Below are positions 18,119-26,921 of a stretch of 64,000 nt of DNA, piece by piece. Below the pieces are notes generated by a model. That model was not told the DNA's origin, made no database searches, and worked only from the letters and a program-made list of their open reading frames with translations. How positions within the stretch are numbered: the stretch's first letter is position 1; each line of letters starts with the position of its first letter. The position numbers and the translations under genes are program-made. The DNA lies in the NCBI RefSeq assembly GCF_001264245.1, contig NZ_CP011339.1:5146001-5210000 (forward strand), read 5' to 3'. Origin of the DNA: Microcystis panniformis FACHB-1757 (GTDB lineage Bacteria; Cyanobacteriota; Cyanobacteriia; Cyanobacteriales; Microcystaceae).

Positions 18119-19243
18119 GTGGGATTTTCCTTTGAATTAATCGGCCAGTGTCCCCAAACTGGTGCGCGGGTTGGGGTTTGGCATACTCCCCACGGACCGG
18201 TAGAAACACCCCGTTTTATGCCCGTGGGAACTTTGGCCACGGTGAAAGGTTTGACCCCCGCTCAAATCGCCAGCACGGGAGCGCAAATGATTCTCGCTAA
18301 TACCTATCACCTGCATCTGCAGCCGGGAGAAAGTATCATCGAGAAAGCGGGAGGTTTACACGAGTTTATGGCGTGGAACCAGCCAATATTAACAGATTCG
18401 GGTGGATTTCAGGTATTTAGCCTTAGTCAACTCCGGCAAATTAAAGAGTCGGGAGTCACCTTTCGATCGCCTCGGGACGGTAGAATAATCGAAATTACGC
18501 CGGAAAAATCGATTCAGATTCAAAATGCCCTCGGTGCTGATGTGATTATGGCCTTCGATGAATGTCCCCCCACGGGAGTCAGTCATGAGACCATGAAAGC
18601 ATCCATAGAACGCACCTATCGCTGGTTAGAGCGCTGTCTGACGGCCCATCAACGACCTCAAGAACAGGCTTTATTCGCCATAGTACAAGGGGGAATTTAT
18701 GAGGATTTACGGGCAGCGGCGGCGGAATCTTTAGTAAAACTCGATTTGCCTGGTTATGCTATCGGGGGCGTGAGTGTGGGGGAAGAAACGAGCCTAATTC
18801 ATCGCATTGTCCAGATAACTGCCCCCTTACTCCCCGAAAATAAACCCCGTTACCTGATGGGAGTGGGAACCTATCGAGAAATGGCCAAGGCGATCGCTAG
18901 TGGCATAGATCTGTTTGATTGCGTCATTCCCACCCGTTTTGGTCGCCATGGCACGGCTTTGGTGCGGGGAGAGCGTTGGAACCTCAAAAATGCCCGTTTT
19001 AAGGAAGATTTCGCCCCTTTAGACGAGACTTGTCCCTGTTACACCTGTCAACACTTTAGCCGTGCCTATCTGAATCATTTAATTAAATCGGGGGAGATGT
19101 TGGGTTATATTCTCTTATCTCTGCACAATATCGCCGAATTAATCAGATTTACCCGTGAAATTCGTCAATCTATCCTAGGGGGGACTTTTGCCCAAGATTT
19201 TGCCCCTTGGCTTGAGGATGCCGTAGATGTTACCCCAACGTGA
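18119..19243 (+). CDS. tgt: Queuine/archaeosine tRNA-ribosyltransferase
   Basis: 374 residues, normal length. Key motifs are present: ILTDSGGFQVFSL (catalytic Asp of the base-binding site), VMAFDECPP, YAIGGVSVGE, the nucleophile region DLFDCVIPTRFGRHG, and the zinc site CPCYTCQHFSRAYLNHL. The enzyme exchanges guanine 34 for a queuosine precursor in GUN-anticodon tRNAs. The first in-frame start after the heptamer array is GTG 18119 (MGFSFELIGQ), which fits the family N-terminus. psbK follows 50 bp downstream. Confidence 0.95.
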   Translation: MGFSFELIGQCPQTGARVGVWHTPHGPVETPRFMPVGTLATVKGLTPAQIASTGAQMILANTYHLHLQPGESIIEKAGGLHEFMAWNQPILTDSGGFQVFSLSQLRQIKESGVTFRSPRDGRIIEITPEKSIQIQNALGADVIMAFDECPPTGVSHETMKASIERTYRWLERCLTAHQRPQEQALFAIVQGGIYEDLRAAAAESLVKLDLPGYAIGGVSVGEETSLIHRIVQITAPLLPENKPRYLMGVGTYREMAKAIASGIDLFDCVIPTRFGRHGTALVRGERWNLKNARFKEDFAPLDETCPCYTCQHFSRAYLNHLIKSGEMLGYILLSLHNIAELIRFTREIRQSILGGTFAQDFAPWLEDAVDVTPT

Positions 19244-19293
19244 TAAAATTTCAGGAAACGTTTGAAAATTTTCTTGTCAAGGTAGATAGAGAG

Positions 19294-19431
19294 ATGGAAA
19301 CTGCACTTTTGTTCGCCAAATTGCCAGAAGCATACCAAATTTTCGACCCCCTAGTCGATGTCTTGCCCCTGATTCCCCTATTTTTCCTCTTGCTGGCCTT
19401 TGTTTGGCAAGCATCCGTCGGTTTTAAATAA
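19294..19431 (+). CDS. psbK: Photosystem II reaction centre protein K
   Basis: 45-residue precursor starting METALLFA, followed by the conserved mature protein KLPEAYQIFDPLVDVLPLIP and a single membrane helix ending VWQASVGFK. This matches cyanobacterial PsbK in length and processing site. The frame is open upstream to 19240 without an ATG, so ATG 19294 is chosen. It lies close behind tgt and inside the inverted-repeat-bounded segment. Confidence 0.95.
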   Translation: METALLFAKLPEAYQIFDPLVDVLPLIPLFFLLLAFVWQASVGFK

Positions 19432-19503
19432 ATCGACCCTTAATTATCAGTTATCAGTGAGCAGTTATCAGTTATCAGTGAGCAGTTATCAGTTATCAGT
19501 GAG

Positions 19504-19650
19504 CAGTTATCAGCTTCTGAAAGCAAGAGGCAAGAGGCAAGAGGCAAAAGACAGAATCTGACAATTCTCCTACCTAAAAAGAAGGTTAGAAACTAAGCAC
19601 ATCAAAGCTTTTAGCTTAACCAATTAGGTCTGAGATTCGGCCTTTGTTAT
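19504..19650 (-). repeat. Right arm of the inverted repeat flanking tgt-psbK
   Basis: Reverse complement of 17911-18047, with two extra GGCAAGA-type units. Upstream 19444-19510 holds alternating CAGTTAT and GTGAGCAGT units. The remaining 19651-19766 is repeat-like with no gene. Confidence 0.9.
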
Positions 19651-19766
19651 CAGATTTGAGTTTTAAGTGAGTGGTATTAAGTGAGGAGTACGAAATGACA
19701 TTAACACTGCTGTCTTTTCACTGTTTACTGATTACTGTTTACTGATTACTGAAAAAGCTTCCCAGA

Positions 19767-20429
19767 TTAAAACAAAGTCCCGGTTAAATCAGCACCAGTT
19801 AAGTCCACATCTTCTAAAATTGCCCCGCGCAAATCAGCATAACTGAGATCCGCACCCCGGAAACTGGCCCCGGTGAGATCGGTGATAAATCCGTCTCTTT
19901 CGGGACTAGCACGAAAATTAACCCGGCAAAGTCGGCAATTAGCCAAATTAGCTCGATATAACAGGGAGCCGCTCAGATTAGCATAGTTGAGATCGGCTCC
20001 GCAAAAGTTAGTTTTGCCTAAGTCCGTGCGTTGGTCGGAAGTGGAGCGAAAATCGGCATCGATTAATAGGGCCTGCTGGAGATTAGCACTGTTGAGATTA
20101 ACACCGTTTAAGACGGCTTTGGTTAAATAAGTGGCTTCTAAATTGGCTTCGATCAGATTAGCCCCGCTTAAGTCCGCATCTCGTAAACAAGCTCGATAAA
20201 AGTCCACTTGACTTAAATCTGCTCCCCAGAGAATCGCCTCACTTAAATCCGCTTCTCTCAGCATCGATCGCGCGAGGCGTATTTTTCCTAACCGGGCCTG
20301 TCGCAAATCTGCACGGCAAAAATTGACTCCTGGGAGGGAAATATTAGTTAAGTCGCCTTCCCGCAAATTAATCCCCCCAAAATCTCTTTCTCCCTCCCGA
20401 TAACGTTGACAAAGTTCTTCTACGAGCAT
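19767..20429 (-). CDS. Pentapeptide repeat protein
   Basis: 220 residues made largely of A(D/N)LXX pentapeptides (for example ADLRQARLGKIRLARSML, ADLSGANLIEANLEATYL, ADLTGTLF at the end), predicted to form a right-handed quadrilateral beta helix. No signal peptide or membrane segment, so cytoplasmic. Such proteins are abundant in cyanobacteria and mostly of unknown function. It runs in the same direction as, and 52 bp downstream of, the ArsR-type regulator, so they may be cotranscribed. Confidence 0.9.
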   Translation of the reverse strand: MLVEELCQRYREGERDFGGINLREGDLTNISLPGVNFCRADLRQARLGKIRLARSMLREADLSEAILWGADLSQVDFYRACLRDADLSGANLIEANLEATYLTKAVLNGVNLNSANLQQALLIDADFRSTSDQRTDLGKTNFCGADLNYANLSGSLLYRANLANCRLCRVNFRASPERDGFITDLTGASFRGADLSYADLRGAILEDVDLTGADLTGTLF

Positions 20430-20481
20430 GGAAATTTTTCCTTATCATAATTGAGGCAAAATGTCAAGGATTTGGTGATTT

Positions 20482-20844
20482 TTATTTAGGGAGATGGAAA
20501 GCTGGCAGACTCTCGAATTCTCTGGCCCGTTGACGCATTTGCTGACTAATGCGATCGCAAACCACCTGACAGAGATCATAGATCACAGGGTCGGTAATTT
20601 GATAGTAAACGCTGACTCCTTGGGGTTGTCGCGAGATAATTCCCGCTTGGGTTAAAGCTTTCAGGTGTTTGGAGAGATTAGCCTGACCTAGTCCGGTCGC
20701 TTCAGCGATTTCTTTACCATTCATCGCGCCTAATTGCAAGCAACTGAGAATCTGTAGGCGACTGACTTCCGACAGGACTTTGAAATAGTCCGCCACCGAA
20801 GCGAGGACGAGGCTAGAGGTTTGGGGGGAGAAACTGTCTAACAT
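20482..20844 (-). CDS. ArsR-family transcriptional regulator
   Basis: 120 residues with the winged helix-turn-helix of ArsR/SmtB regulators: FKVLSEVSRLQILSCLQLG, then NGKEIAEATGLGQANLSKHL as recognition region and VSVYYQITDP as the wing. The ELCVCDL metal-binding motif of ArsR/SmtB is absent; Cys residues near 35, 86 and 90 are the only thiol candidates, so metal or redox sensing is open. An AT-rich divergent promoter zone lies at 20860-20940. Confidence 0.85.
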   Translation of the reverse strand: MLDSFSPQTSSLVLASVADYFKVLSEVSRLQILSCLQLGAMNGKEIAEATGLGQANLSKHLKALTQAGIISRQPQGVSVYYQITDPVIYDLCQVVCDRISQQMRQRAREFESLPAFHLPK

Positions 20845-21041
20845 GGGTAGGTAATAAAGTGACCAGTTAAAAAGGCTGACAATAGGTGATCGTTTAAAAC
20901 TTTATAACTATTGACTACTATAGTTTAACTGGAAAGGTAACTAGAGTCTAGTCGGCAAACTCGATCGAGATTGGGTTATTCAGGAATCTACTGCTGCAAG
21001 AGTGCCGTCTAACTCCACCAACAGACTTTTTATCGCAAACC

Positions 21042-22052
21042 CTAACTATCACCGAGCATGGTAGTGATTAAGTTCCGGACAGTAGTGCTAGGATGGTTCT
21101 CTAAATTGCTTGGTAAAGCCCATTCTGAGTCAAGATAGGACATCTTCAGTAAATCTCTCACTTGTTTTGATTTAGCTTGTCCTGTACTTTGGGCAACCCC
21201 AAAAGCCTGATAAAGTTCTGTGGCCGAAATGTGGGGATTTTGAGTAGGATCGAAGAGAAAATTGACCATTCCTAGGGCGTGAGTAATGCCGGCAGCCCAG
21301 GAATTAGCCTTACCTTTTTCTAGGGGAGAGGGACGCTTACGAGCTAAAGTTGCGGTTAATTGGCGAATAAGTTGGGCGTATTCTTCATTAAGATATTGAG
21401 CGGCAAATTTATCGGTAATAGCGGTAATTTCTTGATATTTGGCCTGCATTGCCTTGGGAACATTTTCCGATTTAGGAACAGCTGGGGGCGTTTTTTTCGA
21501 TGTTGCTGCCGCTTGCTGTTTGGCGCGTTGTTCAGCATTATATGTTTCTTGAAAAGCTGTTAAACCCTCCTGACTGGTGATATCAAAACCCTGCTGATGC
21601 GCTTGTAACAGGAGATTTTTCATAAAACCGCCACTGCTGGGATTGTTCATCAGTTGACCAAAGCGATCTCCTAATTGCTCTAAATATTTAATAATAGCCT
21701 TAGCCTGAGTTAATTTATATTCTCGTCCCAAAAATTGCCAAAAACTAATTAATTCAGGGATAGCATCTTCGGTTTCCGTCGGATCGAGGACAGTAATTTT
21801 GCGTGGTAAAATCTTCTCCATTAAGATCTGCACATCTGCCTTAGTCATGGTAGCCAGGGTATACCCTTCATAGAGATAGCCCAACTCGACAAAGGTAGCA
21901 ATCCAACCACAACCTTCTTGTTTTTCTTGATAATAGGCTTCTCCCTCTGGCGAATTGATATATTCTTCGATCGCTCCAGTAATATAATCTTCTAATAAGG
22001 GTTCGGCTTCATCGTAGTCTAAATTATCTAATTGTCGGATATTAAAAGTCAT
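21042..22052 (-). CDS. DUF6398-type domain protein, function unknown
   Basis: 336 residues, soluble. N-terminal half starts MTFNIRQLDNLDYDEAEPLL and is acidic with aromatic residues; a Lys/Gln/Pro linker around 175-200 separates it from a C-terminal all-helical part with ARKRPSPLEKGKANSWAAGI, HALGMVNFLFD and ELYQAFGVAQSTGQAKSKQV, the pattern of DUF6398. That domain looks like a nucleic-acid-binding or SEC-C-associated unit, but no activity is known. It is divergent from gatA with a shared ~135-bp promoter region. Confidence 0.7.
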   Translation of the reverse strand: MTFNIRQLDNLDYDEAEPLLEDYITGAIEEYINSPEGEAYYQEKQEGCGWIATFVELGYLYEGYTLATMTKADVQILMEKILPRKITVLDPTETEDAIPELISFWQFLGREYKLTQAKAIIKYLEQLGDRFGQLMNNPSSGGFMKNLLLQAHQQGFDITSQEGLTAFQETYNAEQRAKQQAAATSKKTPPAVPKSENVPKAMQAKYQEITAITDKFAAQYLNEEYAQLIRQLTATLARKRPSPLEKGKANSWAAGITHALGMVNFLFDPTQNPHISATELYQAFGVAQSTGQAKSKQVRDLLKMSYLDSEWALPSNLENHPSTTVRNLITTMLGDS

Positions 22053-22188
22053 AACTGTAGGTTTTCCTCCCAGGCTTTCCCTTAATTTTAGGAGATTAGC
22101 TGACCGACAGCCAAACTGACGCTAAAATAGTCTTTGCTGTCTGGGGTTGTTGCTTGCTCCTGACGGTGGTTGTAACCGGTAACTGAAC

Positions 22189-23640
22189 ATGACTTCGATT
22201 CGTCAACTGCATCAACAACTCGTCAATAAAGAAAAAACAGCCGTCGAAATCGCCACAGAATTTCTCGCTCGTATTCAAGCGATCGAACCACAAGTAAAAA
22301 GCTTTCTCCATTTAACCCCGGATTTAGCCCTCGCACAAGCCCAAAAAGTGGACGAGAAAATCGCCAGAGGTGAATCTCTGCATCCCTTGGCAGGTATTCC
22401 CATCGCATTAAAAGATAATCTCTGCACCAAGGGTATCCCCACCACCTGCGCTTCTCGGATTTTAGAGAATTTTGTCCCCCCCTACGAGTCCACCGTTACC
22501 CAAAAATTACGGGATTTAGGGGCAGTTATCGTCGGTAAAACCAATTTAGACGAGTTTGCCATGGGGAGTTCCACAGAAAACTCCGGTTATCAAGTTACTG
22601 CTAATCCTTGGGACTTATCCCGGGTGCCGGGAGGCTCTTCGGGGGGTTCGGCTGCGGCTGTGGCCGCTCAAGAATGCGTGGTCGCCCTAGGCTCGGATAC
22701 CGGTGGCTCAATTCGTCAACCGGCTTCGTTTTGTGGCGTTGTTGGGCTAAAACCGACCTATGGCTTGGTTTCTCGCTTTGGTTTGGTGGCTTACGCTTCT
22801 TCTCTCGATCAGATTGGTCCCTTTGGTCGTACCGTAGAAGATGCGGCGATTTTATTACAAGCGATCGCAGGTTACGATCCCCAAGATTCTACCAGTCTCA
22901 ATCTGCCGATTCCCGACTATAGCCAATTCCTGAAAACCAGTTTAAAAGGGCTAAAAATTGGCGTAATTAAGGAAACTTTCGGGGAAGGTTTGGATCAGGT
23001 GGTTGCCGAGGCAGTTAATCAAGCTTTAGAGCAGTTAAAGGCCCTCGGTGCCACAATTAAAGAGATTTCCTGTCCCCGTTTCCGTTACGGATTGCCCACC
23101 TACTACATTATCGCCCCCTCGGAAGCATCGGCGAATTTAGCCCGTTACGATGGGGTTAAATACGGTATTCGGGAAGATGCCGATAGTTTGATTGATATGT
23201 ACACTAAGACTCGCGCTCAGGGTTTTGGTGCGGAAGTCAAGCGCCGGATTATGTTGGGAACCTACACCCTCTCGGCGGGTTATTATGATGCTTATTACCT
23301 CAAAGCACAAAAGGTGAGGACTTTGATCAAAGAGGATTTCGATCGAGCTTTTCAATCGGTAGATGTGTTAGTTTCTCCCACTTCACCGACCACAGCTTTT
23401 AAAGCTGGGGAAAAAACTGCGGACCCTCTGAGTATGTATTTATCGGATTTAATGACTATTCCCGTCAATTTAGCTGGTTTACCCGGGTTAAGTCTTCCCT
23501 GCGGTTTTGATGGGCAAGGTTTGCCGATCGGGTTACAATTAGTGGGTAATGTGCTGCGCGAAGATCAATTATTTCACGTCGCGCACGCCTACGAACAGGC
23601 CACCGATTGGCACAAACGTCAACCATCTTTTACAAATTGA
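22189..23640 (+). CDS. gatA: Asp-tRNA(Asn)/Glu-tRNA(Gln) amidotransferase subunit A
   Basis: 483 residues, normal GatA length. The amidase signature is complete: Lys in GIPIALKDNLCTKG, the Gly/Ser loop PGGSSGGSAAAVAA and the nucleophile serine region GSDTGGSIRQPASFCG. GatA liberates ammonia from glutamine for transamidation of mischarged Glu-tRNA(Gln); the B and C subunits are not in this window. Single gene with its own upstream region shared with 21042-22052. Confidence 0.96.
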   Translation: MTSIRQLHQQLVNKEKTAVEIATEFLARIQAIEPQVKSFLHLTPDLALAQAQKVDEKIARGESLHPLAGIPIALKDNLCTKGIPTTCASRILENFVPPYESTVTQKLRDLGAVIVGKTNLDEFAMGSSTENSGYQVTANPWDLSRVPGGSSGGSAAAVAAQECVVALGSDTGGSIRQPASFCGVVGLKPTYGLVSRFGLVAYASSLDQIGPFGRTVEDAAILLQAIAGYDPQDSTSLNLPIPDYSQFLKTSLKGLKIGVIKETFGEGLDQVVAEAVNQALEQLKALGATIKEISCPRFRYGLPTYYIIAPSEASANLARYDGVKYGIREDADSLIDMYTKTRAQGFGAEVKRRIMLGTYTLSAGYYDAYYLKAQKVRTLIKEDFDRAFQSVDVLVSPTSPTTAFKAGEKTADPLSMYLSDLMTIPVNLAGLPGLSLPCGFDGQGLPIGLQLVGNVLREDQLFHVAHAYEQATDWHKRQPSFTN

Positions 23641-23681
23641 TACAATTGCCGGTGGCTATCTTTTGCCGGTAGCCAAATAGT

Positions 23682-23747
23682 AGGGTGGGTTAGGCGATGA
23701 CAAATGAGACAGTTAAGCAACTAATAAGGTATTCGCCATAACCCACC
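23682..23747. repeat. Hairpin-forming intergenic repeat
   Basis: Outer inverted arms (GGGTGGGTTAGGCGA and TTCGCCATAACCCACC) form a 66-bp hairpin-like repeat. It resembles other GTAGGGTGGGTTAG repeats of this genome but lacks MITE ends. Confidence 0.6.
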
Positions 23748-23833
23748 AATCTGTTGATTTTGATCCTAATACTGAATTGCTAGAATTTGGTATTGTATGT
23801 ATCGGTGATTTCTCGGAAAGTTGATGTGTCTCT

Positions 23834-24865
23834 ATGAATATATATCTAGATTTATTAAAGAGTGAGTTTCGACAATTTTGCTTAGAATATAGATATTATA
23901 TTGATCAAATAGATAGTTGGTTTACGGAGGCGGGATTTGATAAATACGAGCCTCGTGCATCTACGCGCCTAGAGCAATTGAATGGATACTACTCAAAGAT
24001 TGATTGGGAAAATCAAAACGATATTCAGAAATTTCTGAAAGTAATTGAATCAATACTTTTATACAAAAGTTATTATATTAAGGAAGAGCATAAGCAAACT
24101 TTAAGAGAAATTTGTAAAAAAAGTGGTTTGGAAGTTGATATTAATGGCTACACAATTCATTTAACCAAAAAACTAGGACATCAAAATATCAAAAATATTA
24201 TTTTTGCCTCTAATTCTTTTAAACCAGAAATTATTTTTTCAGATTCACTTAGCAATGATATTGAAATTACGAAGTATAAAGAATCCTGTTTGATCTATGA
24301 TAAGCCGATTCAAAGTCATGGATTATTATGGATAGAGTTAATTGATTGGTGGAAAGAGTATAAAAAAATTATTAGCTGGTCAAATTCAGAAGCGGCAGCT
24401 CCTCTTTACAAACGACTTAAAGAATCCTTGCAAAATAATGGAGTAGAATCTAGATTTTTTGACACTTACTATAACAACGAGCAATTATGTCGTCGTTGGG
24501 GTGAAAATTCGCCCGCTCTACTGCCACAAGTTTATTTACATTATGATCCCTATACTATCAAAGAACTCAAAAGATATAACAATGGGAGAAGATTGATAAG
24601 ACAACGTATGGATTTTTTATTATTATTGCCAAAATCAAAAAGAATTGTTATCGAGATTGATGGTAAACAACATTATGCTGATGGAGAATATGCGAAGCCT
24701 CAGCTTTATGCAGAAATGGTAGCTGAAGATAGAAAGTTAAAATTGCTAGGTTATGAAGTTTATCGATTTGGAGCTTCTGAAATTATGCAAGAAACCTATG
24801 AGTGTATAGTAGTAGATTTTTTCCAAAAACTTTTTGATTTTTATGATATAAACCTTGATTTTTGA
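23834..24865 (+). CDS. Putative defence nuclease: AbiJ-NTD3-like domain plus VSR/DUF559-like endonuclease
   Basis: 343 residues, clearly more AT-rich than its neighbours. The N-terminal ~110 residues (SWFTEAGFDKYEPRASTRLE, YYSKIDWENQNDIQKFLKVI) resemble the AbiJ N-terminal helical domain found fused to abortive-infection effectors. The C-terminal ~90 residues carry a PD-(D/E)XK nuclease core: RRLIRQRMDFLLLLP, then RIVIEIDGKQHY, then EDRKLKLLGYEVYRFGASEI, as in VSR-type and DUF559 nucleases. The AbiJ assignment is by resemblance; the nuclease motif is directly visible. A free-standing gene in an accessory patch next to Rpn-type relics and a CRISPR remnant, which fits antiphage defence. Confidence 0.65.
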   Translation: MNIYLDLLKSEFRQFCLEYRYYIDQIDSWFTEAGFDKYEPRASTRLEQLNGYYSKIDWENQNDIQKFLKVIESILLYKSYYIKEEHKQTLREICKKSGLEVDINGYTIHLTKKLGHQNIKNIIFASNSFKPEIIFSDSLSNDIEITKYKESCLIYDKPIQSHGLLWIELIDWWKEYKKIISWSNSEAAAPLYKRLKESLQNNGVESRFFDTYYNNEQLCRRWGENSPALLPQVYLHYDPYTIKELKRYNNGRRLIRQRMDFLLLLPKSKRIVIEIDGKQHYADGEYAKPQLYAEMVAEDRKLKLLGYEVYRFGASEIMQETYECIVVDFFQKLFDFYDINLDF

Positions 24866-24979
24866 AGAATAAGAATAGGGTGGATTTGATGGTTCTTATA
24901 ATTATAGCCTAAAGTAGGATTACGGAAGGGTCATGCTTGGTGCTGAGTTTAATTGCCTTCCATATATTGAAGTAAAACT

Positions 24980-25420
24980 TTGTTTATTAGGGTTTTACAG
25001 TTAATCATAGCACCAACCGCAAGAGCGATCAAGCAGGGAAAACAATTAATTCCACGGATTAGACAAGAATTACCTAAGGTCAAACAACAGCAAGAACTTT
25101 TAGAATTGATAGAGACAATTTTGGTTTATAAGTTACCCCAAGTCAGTAGAAAGGAGATAGAAGCGATGTTTAGTTTAAGCGATTTAAAACAAACTAAAGT
25201 TTATCAGGAAGCTTTAGAGGAAGGTAGAGAGGAAGGTAGAGAGGAAGGCAGAGAGGAAGGTAGAGAGGAAGGTAGAGAGGAAGGCCGACAAGAAGGCGAA
25301 TTAGCGGCAAAATTAGCCTCTATTCCTCGTTTATTGGCATTAGGATTAAACTTTGAACAGATAGCACAGGCTTTAGAATTAGATATCGAACAGGTTAGAC
25401 AAGCAACTCAAAGGGAATAG
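24980..25420 (+). pseudogene. Rpn/PD-(D/E)XK-type protein, C-terminal remnant (copy 1)
   Basis: 146 codons from a weak TTG start. Only the C-terminal part common in cyanobacterial Rpn-type nucleases remains: ELIETILVYKLPQVSRKEIE, AMFSLSDLKQTKVYQEALEE, then six EEGR-type tetrapeptides and the tail FEQIAQALELDIEQVRQ. The N-terminal nuclease domain is missing. The EEGR run is encoded by a 12-bp repeat. The segment 25032-25650 is repeated at 25677-26389. Confidence 0.7.
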
Positions 25421-25560
25421 GAAAGGTTCAAAGCGATCGCACTAAGGTTAGATAGCGTATCATGCTAAACGACTTTTGTGCTATAGCAGAGAGACTAGCT
25501 GTGTCATCATTAGACATCTCCGAAAACGCAGGGACAATTCATGAATTTTACTCCAAAAAT

Positions 25561-25588
25561 GTAGGGACAATTCATGAATTGTCCCTAC
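25561..25588. repeat. 28-bp perfect palindrome (GTAGGGACAA variant)
   Basis: GTAGGGACAATTCATGAATT continuing to GTCCCTAC, perfectly self-complementary. Same outer and central parts as the palindrome at 2751 but with a different inner tetranucleotide. A second copy is at 26308-26335 in the duplicated unit. Confidence 0.9.
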
Positions 25589-25676
25589 CAACGGTTTCAG
25601 ATTACGCATATTTAATTTTCGGAAATATCTATTCTCTATCATCTGGGATTATTGGCATATCTGTAATGATTTGATG

Positions 25677-26167
25677 GCAGGGAAAACAATTAATTCCACG
25701 GATTAGACAAGAATTCCCTAATCTCAAACAACAGCAAGAACTTTGGCTCTTCTGGTTTCTGTGTGGAAACGAGGTCTATACTGATAGAATATCCGCAAAA
25801 TAGCCCTAAAAGTCTTGCCCGATAAGCATTTCACGATTCCATAAGCAAAAATTATCACACAAAGTCGAGAAGAGCCGAACTTTTAGAATTGATAGAGACA
25901 ATCTTGGTTTATAAGTTACCCCAAGTCAGTAGAAAGGAGATAGAAGCGATGTTTGGTTTAAGTGATTTAAAACAAACTAAAGTGTATCAGGAAGCTTTAG
26001 AGGAAGGCAGAGAGGAAGGTAGAGAGGAAGGCCGACAAGAAGGCGAATTAGCGGCAAAATTAGCCTCTATTCCTCGTTTATTGGCATTAGGATTAAACTT
26101 TGAACAGATAGCACAAGCTTTAGAATTATATATCGAACAGGTTAGACAAGCAACTCAAAGGGAATAG
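25677..26167 (+). pseudogene. Rpn-type remnant, copy 2, interrupted by MITE A1
   Basis: Tandem duplicate of the copy-1 segment, with three rather than six EEGR units. MITE A1 (25745-25876) splits it: GAACTTT flanks the MITE on both sides, whereas copy 1 has the uninterrupted sequence CAAGAACTTTTAGAATTG. This is a natural empty site proving a 7-bp target duplication. Confidence 0.8.
25745..25876. mobile_element. MITE family A1 inside Rpn-type copy 2
   Basis: 132 bp, ends GGCTCTTCTGGTTTCTGTG and AAAGTCGAGAAGAGCC, flanked by 7-bp GAACTTT. Confidence 0.92.
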
Positions 26168-26307
26168 GAAAGGTTCAAAGCGATCGCACTAAGGTTAGAT
26201 AGCGTATCATGCTAAACGACTTTTGTACTATAGCAGAGAGACTAGCTGTGTCATCATTAGACATCTCCGAAAACGCAGGGACAATTCATGAATTTTACTC
26301 CAAAAAT

Positions 26308-26335
26308 GTAGGGACAATTCATGAATTGTCCCTAC
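26308..26335. repeat. 28-bp palindrome, second GTAGGGACAA copy
   Basis: Identical to 25561-25588; part of the tandem duplication. On the minus strand a 43-codon open frame (26507 down to about 26379, MTIFKQVMPINNQWQVGSPC...) ends close by and looks like a gene fragment of unknown origin. Confidence 0.85.
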
Positions 26336-26559
26336 CAACGGTTTCAGATTACGCATATTTAATTTTCGGAAATATCTATTCTCTATCATCATTTCTTAAA
26401 ACAATTATCCCATTTTTGTATATATCCGTAAATCCGCCAGTTGCTATACACGGACTACCGACTTGCCATTGATTATTAATTGGCATTACTTGTTTAAATA
26501 TTGTCATAGATCCAGTGAGAGTATTAACTGGACTAGCTATTACTGCTTACTGCATGGCA

Positions 26560-26811
26560 ACCAACAAAAATGTGGACAAAGCTTTAATCATATACAACTT
26601 CAAAACTAATACAAATATTCCACAACGCCTTATTGTATTTTTACTGAAAATTTTTTATAACATTTTTAAATTATGTACGTTATAACTATTAAGATTATTA
26701 AACTAATCTTAGTATTTTAGTATTAATTACTTTTTTGTTGGTGTTATAATATTTTTAACTTTATTTAAATAAAAGTCATGCAAAAAATACAAGTGATTCC
26801 AAGAAAAGGTA
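26560..26811 (+). promoter_or_regulatory. AT-rich CRISPR-leader-like region
   Basis: About 250 bp of strongly AT-rich DNA without genes (long runs such as TTTTTATAACATTTTTAAATT), lying immediately 5' of a single CRISPR repeat in the orientation expected for a leader. This is the most AT-rich stretch of the window. Confidence 0.45.
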
Positions 26812-26848
26812 GTTCCAATTAATCTTAACCCCTAATAGGGATTGAAAC
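26812..26848 (+). CRISPR. Single orphan CRISPR repeat (37 bp)
   Basis: 37-bp sequence starting GTTCCAATTAATCTTAACCC and ending AATAGGGATTGAAAC, matching the common cyanobacterial repeat form with the GATTGAAAC 3' end and the CCC/GGG mini-stem. Only one copy is present; the following ~70 bp contain no second repeat. No cas gene is in the window. It is read as the leader end of a lost or never-expanded array. Confidence 0.7.
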
Positions 26849-26921
26849 TTGCAGGCAAAAATCAGCGATACTGATATTGAGATCACGATGGTGAATCCAG
26901 AAGAGATAAAGGAGAGAGAAA

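Noticed and set aside
18024..18240. Open frames encoding VISYQLSVISYQLS on the minus strand
   Set aside because: Translation of the ATAACTG heptamer array; a common artefact, not a gene.
26386..26507. 43-codon minus-strand frame MTIFKQVMPINNQWQVGSPC
   Set aside because: Looks like a fragment of a real protein but has no partner, family or conserved start; recorded as a possible fragment only.
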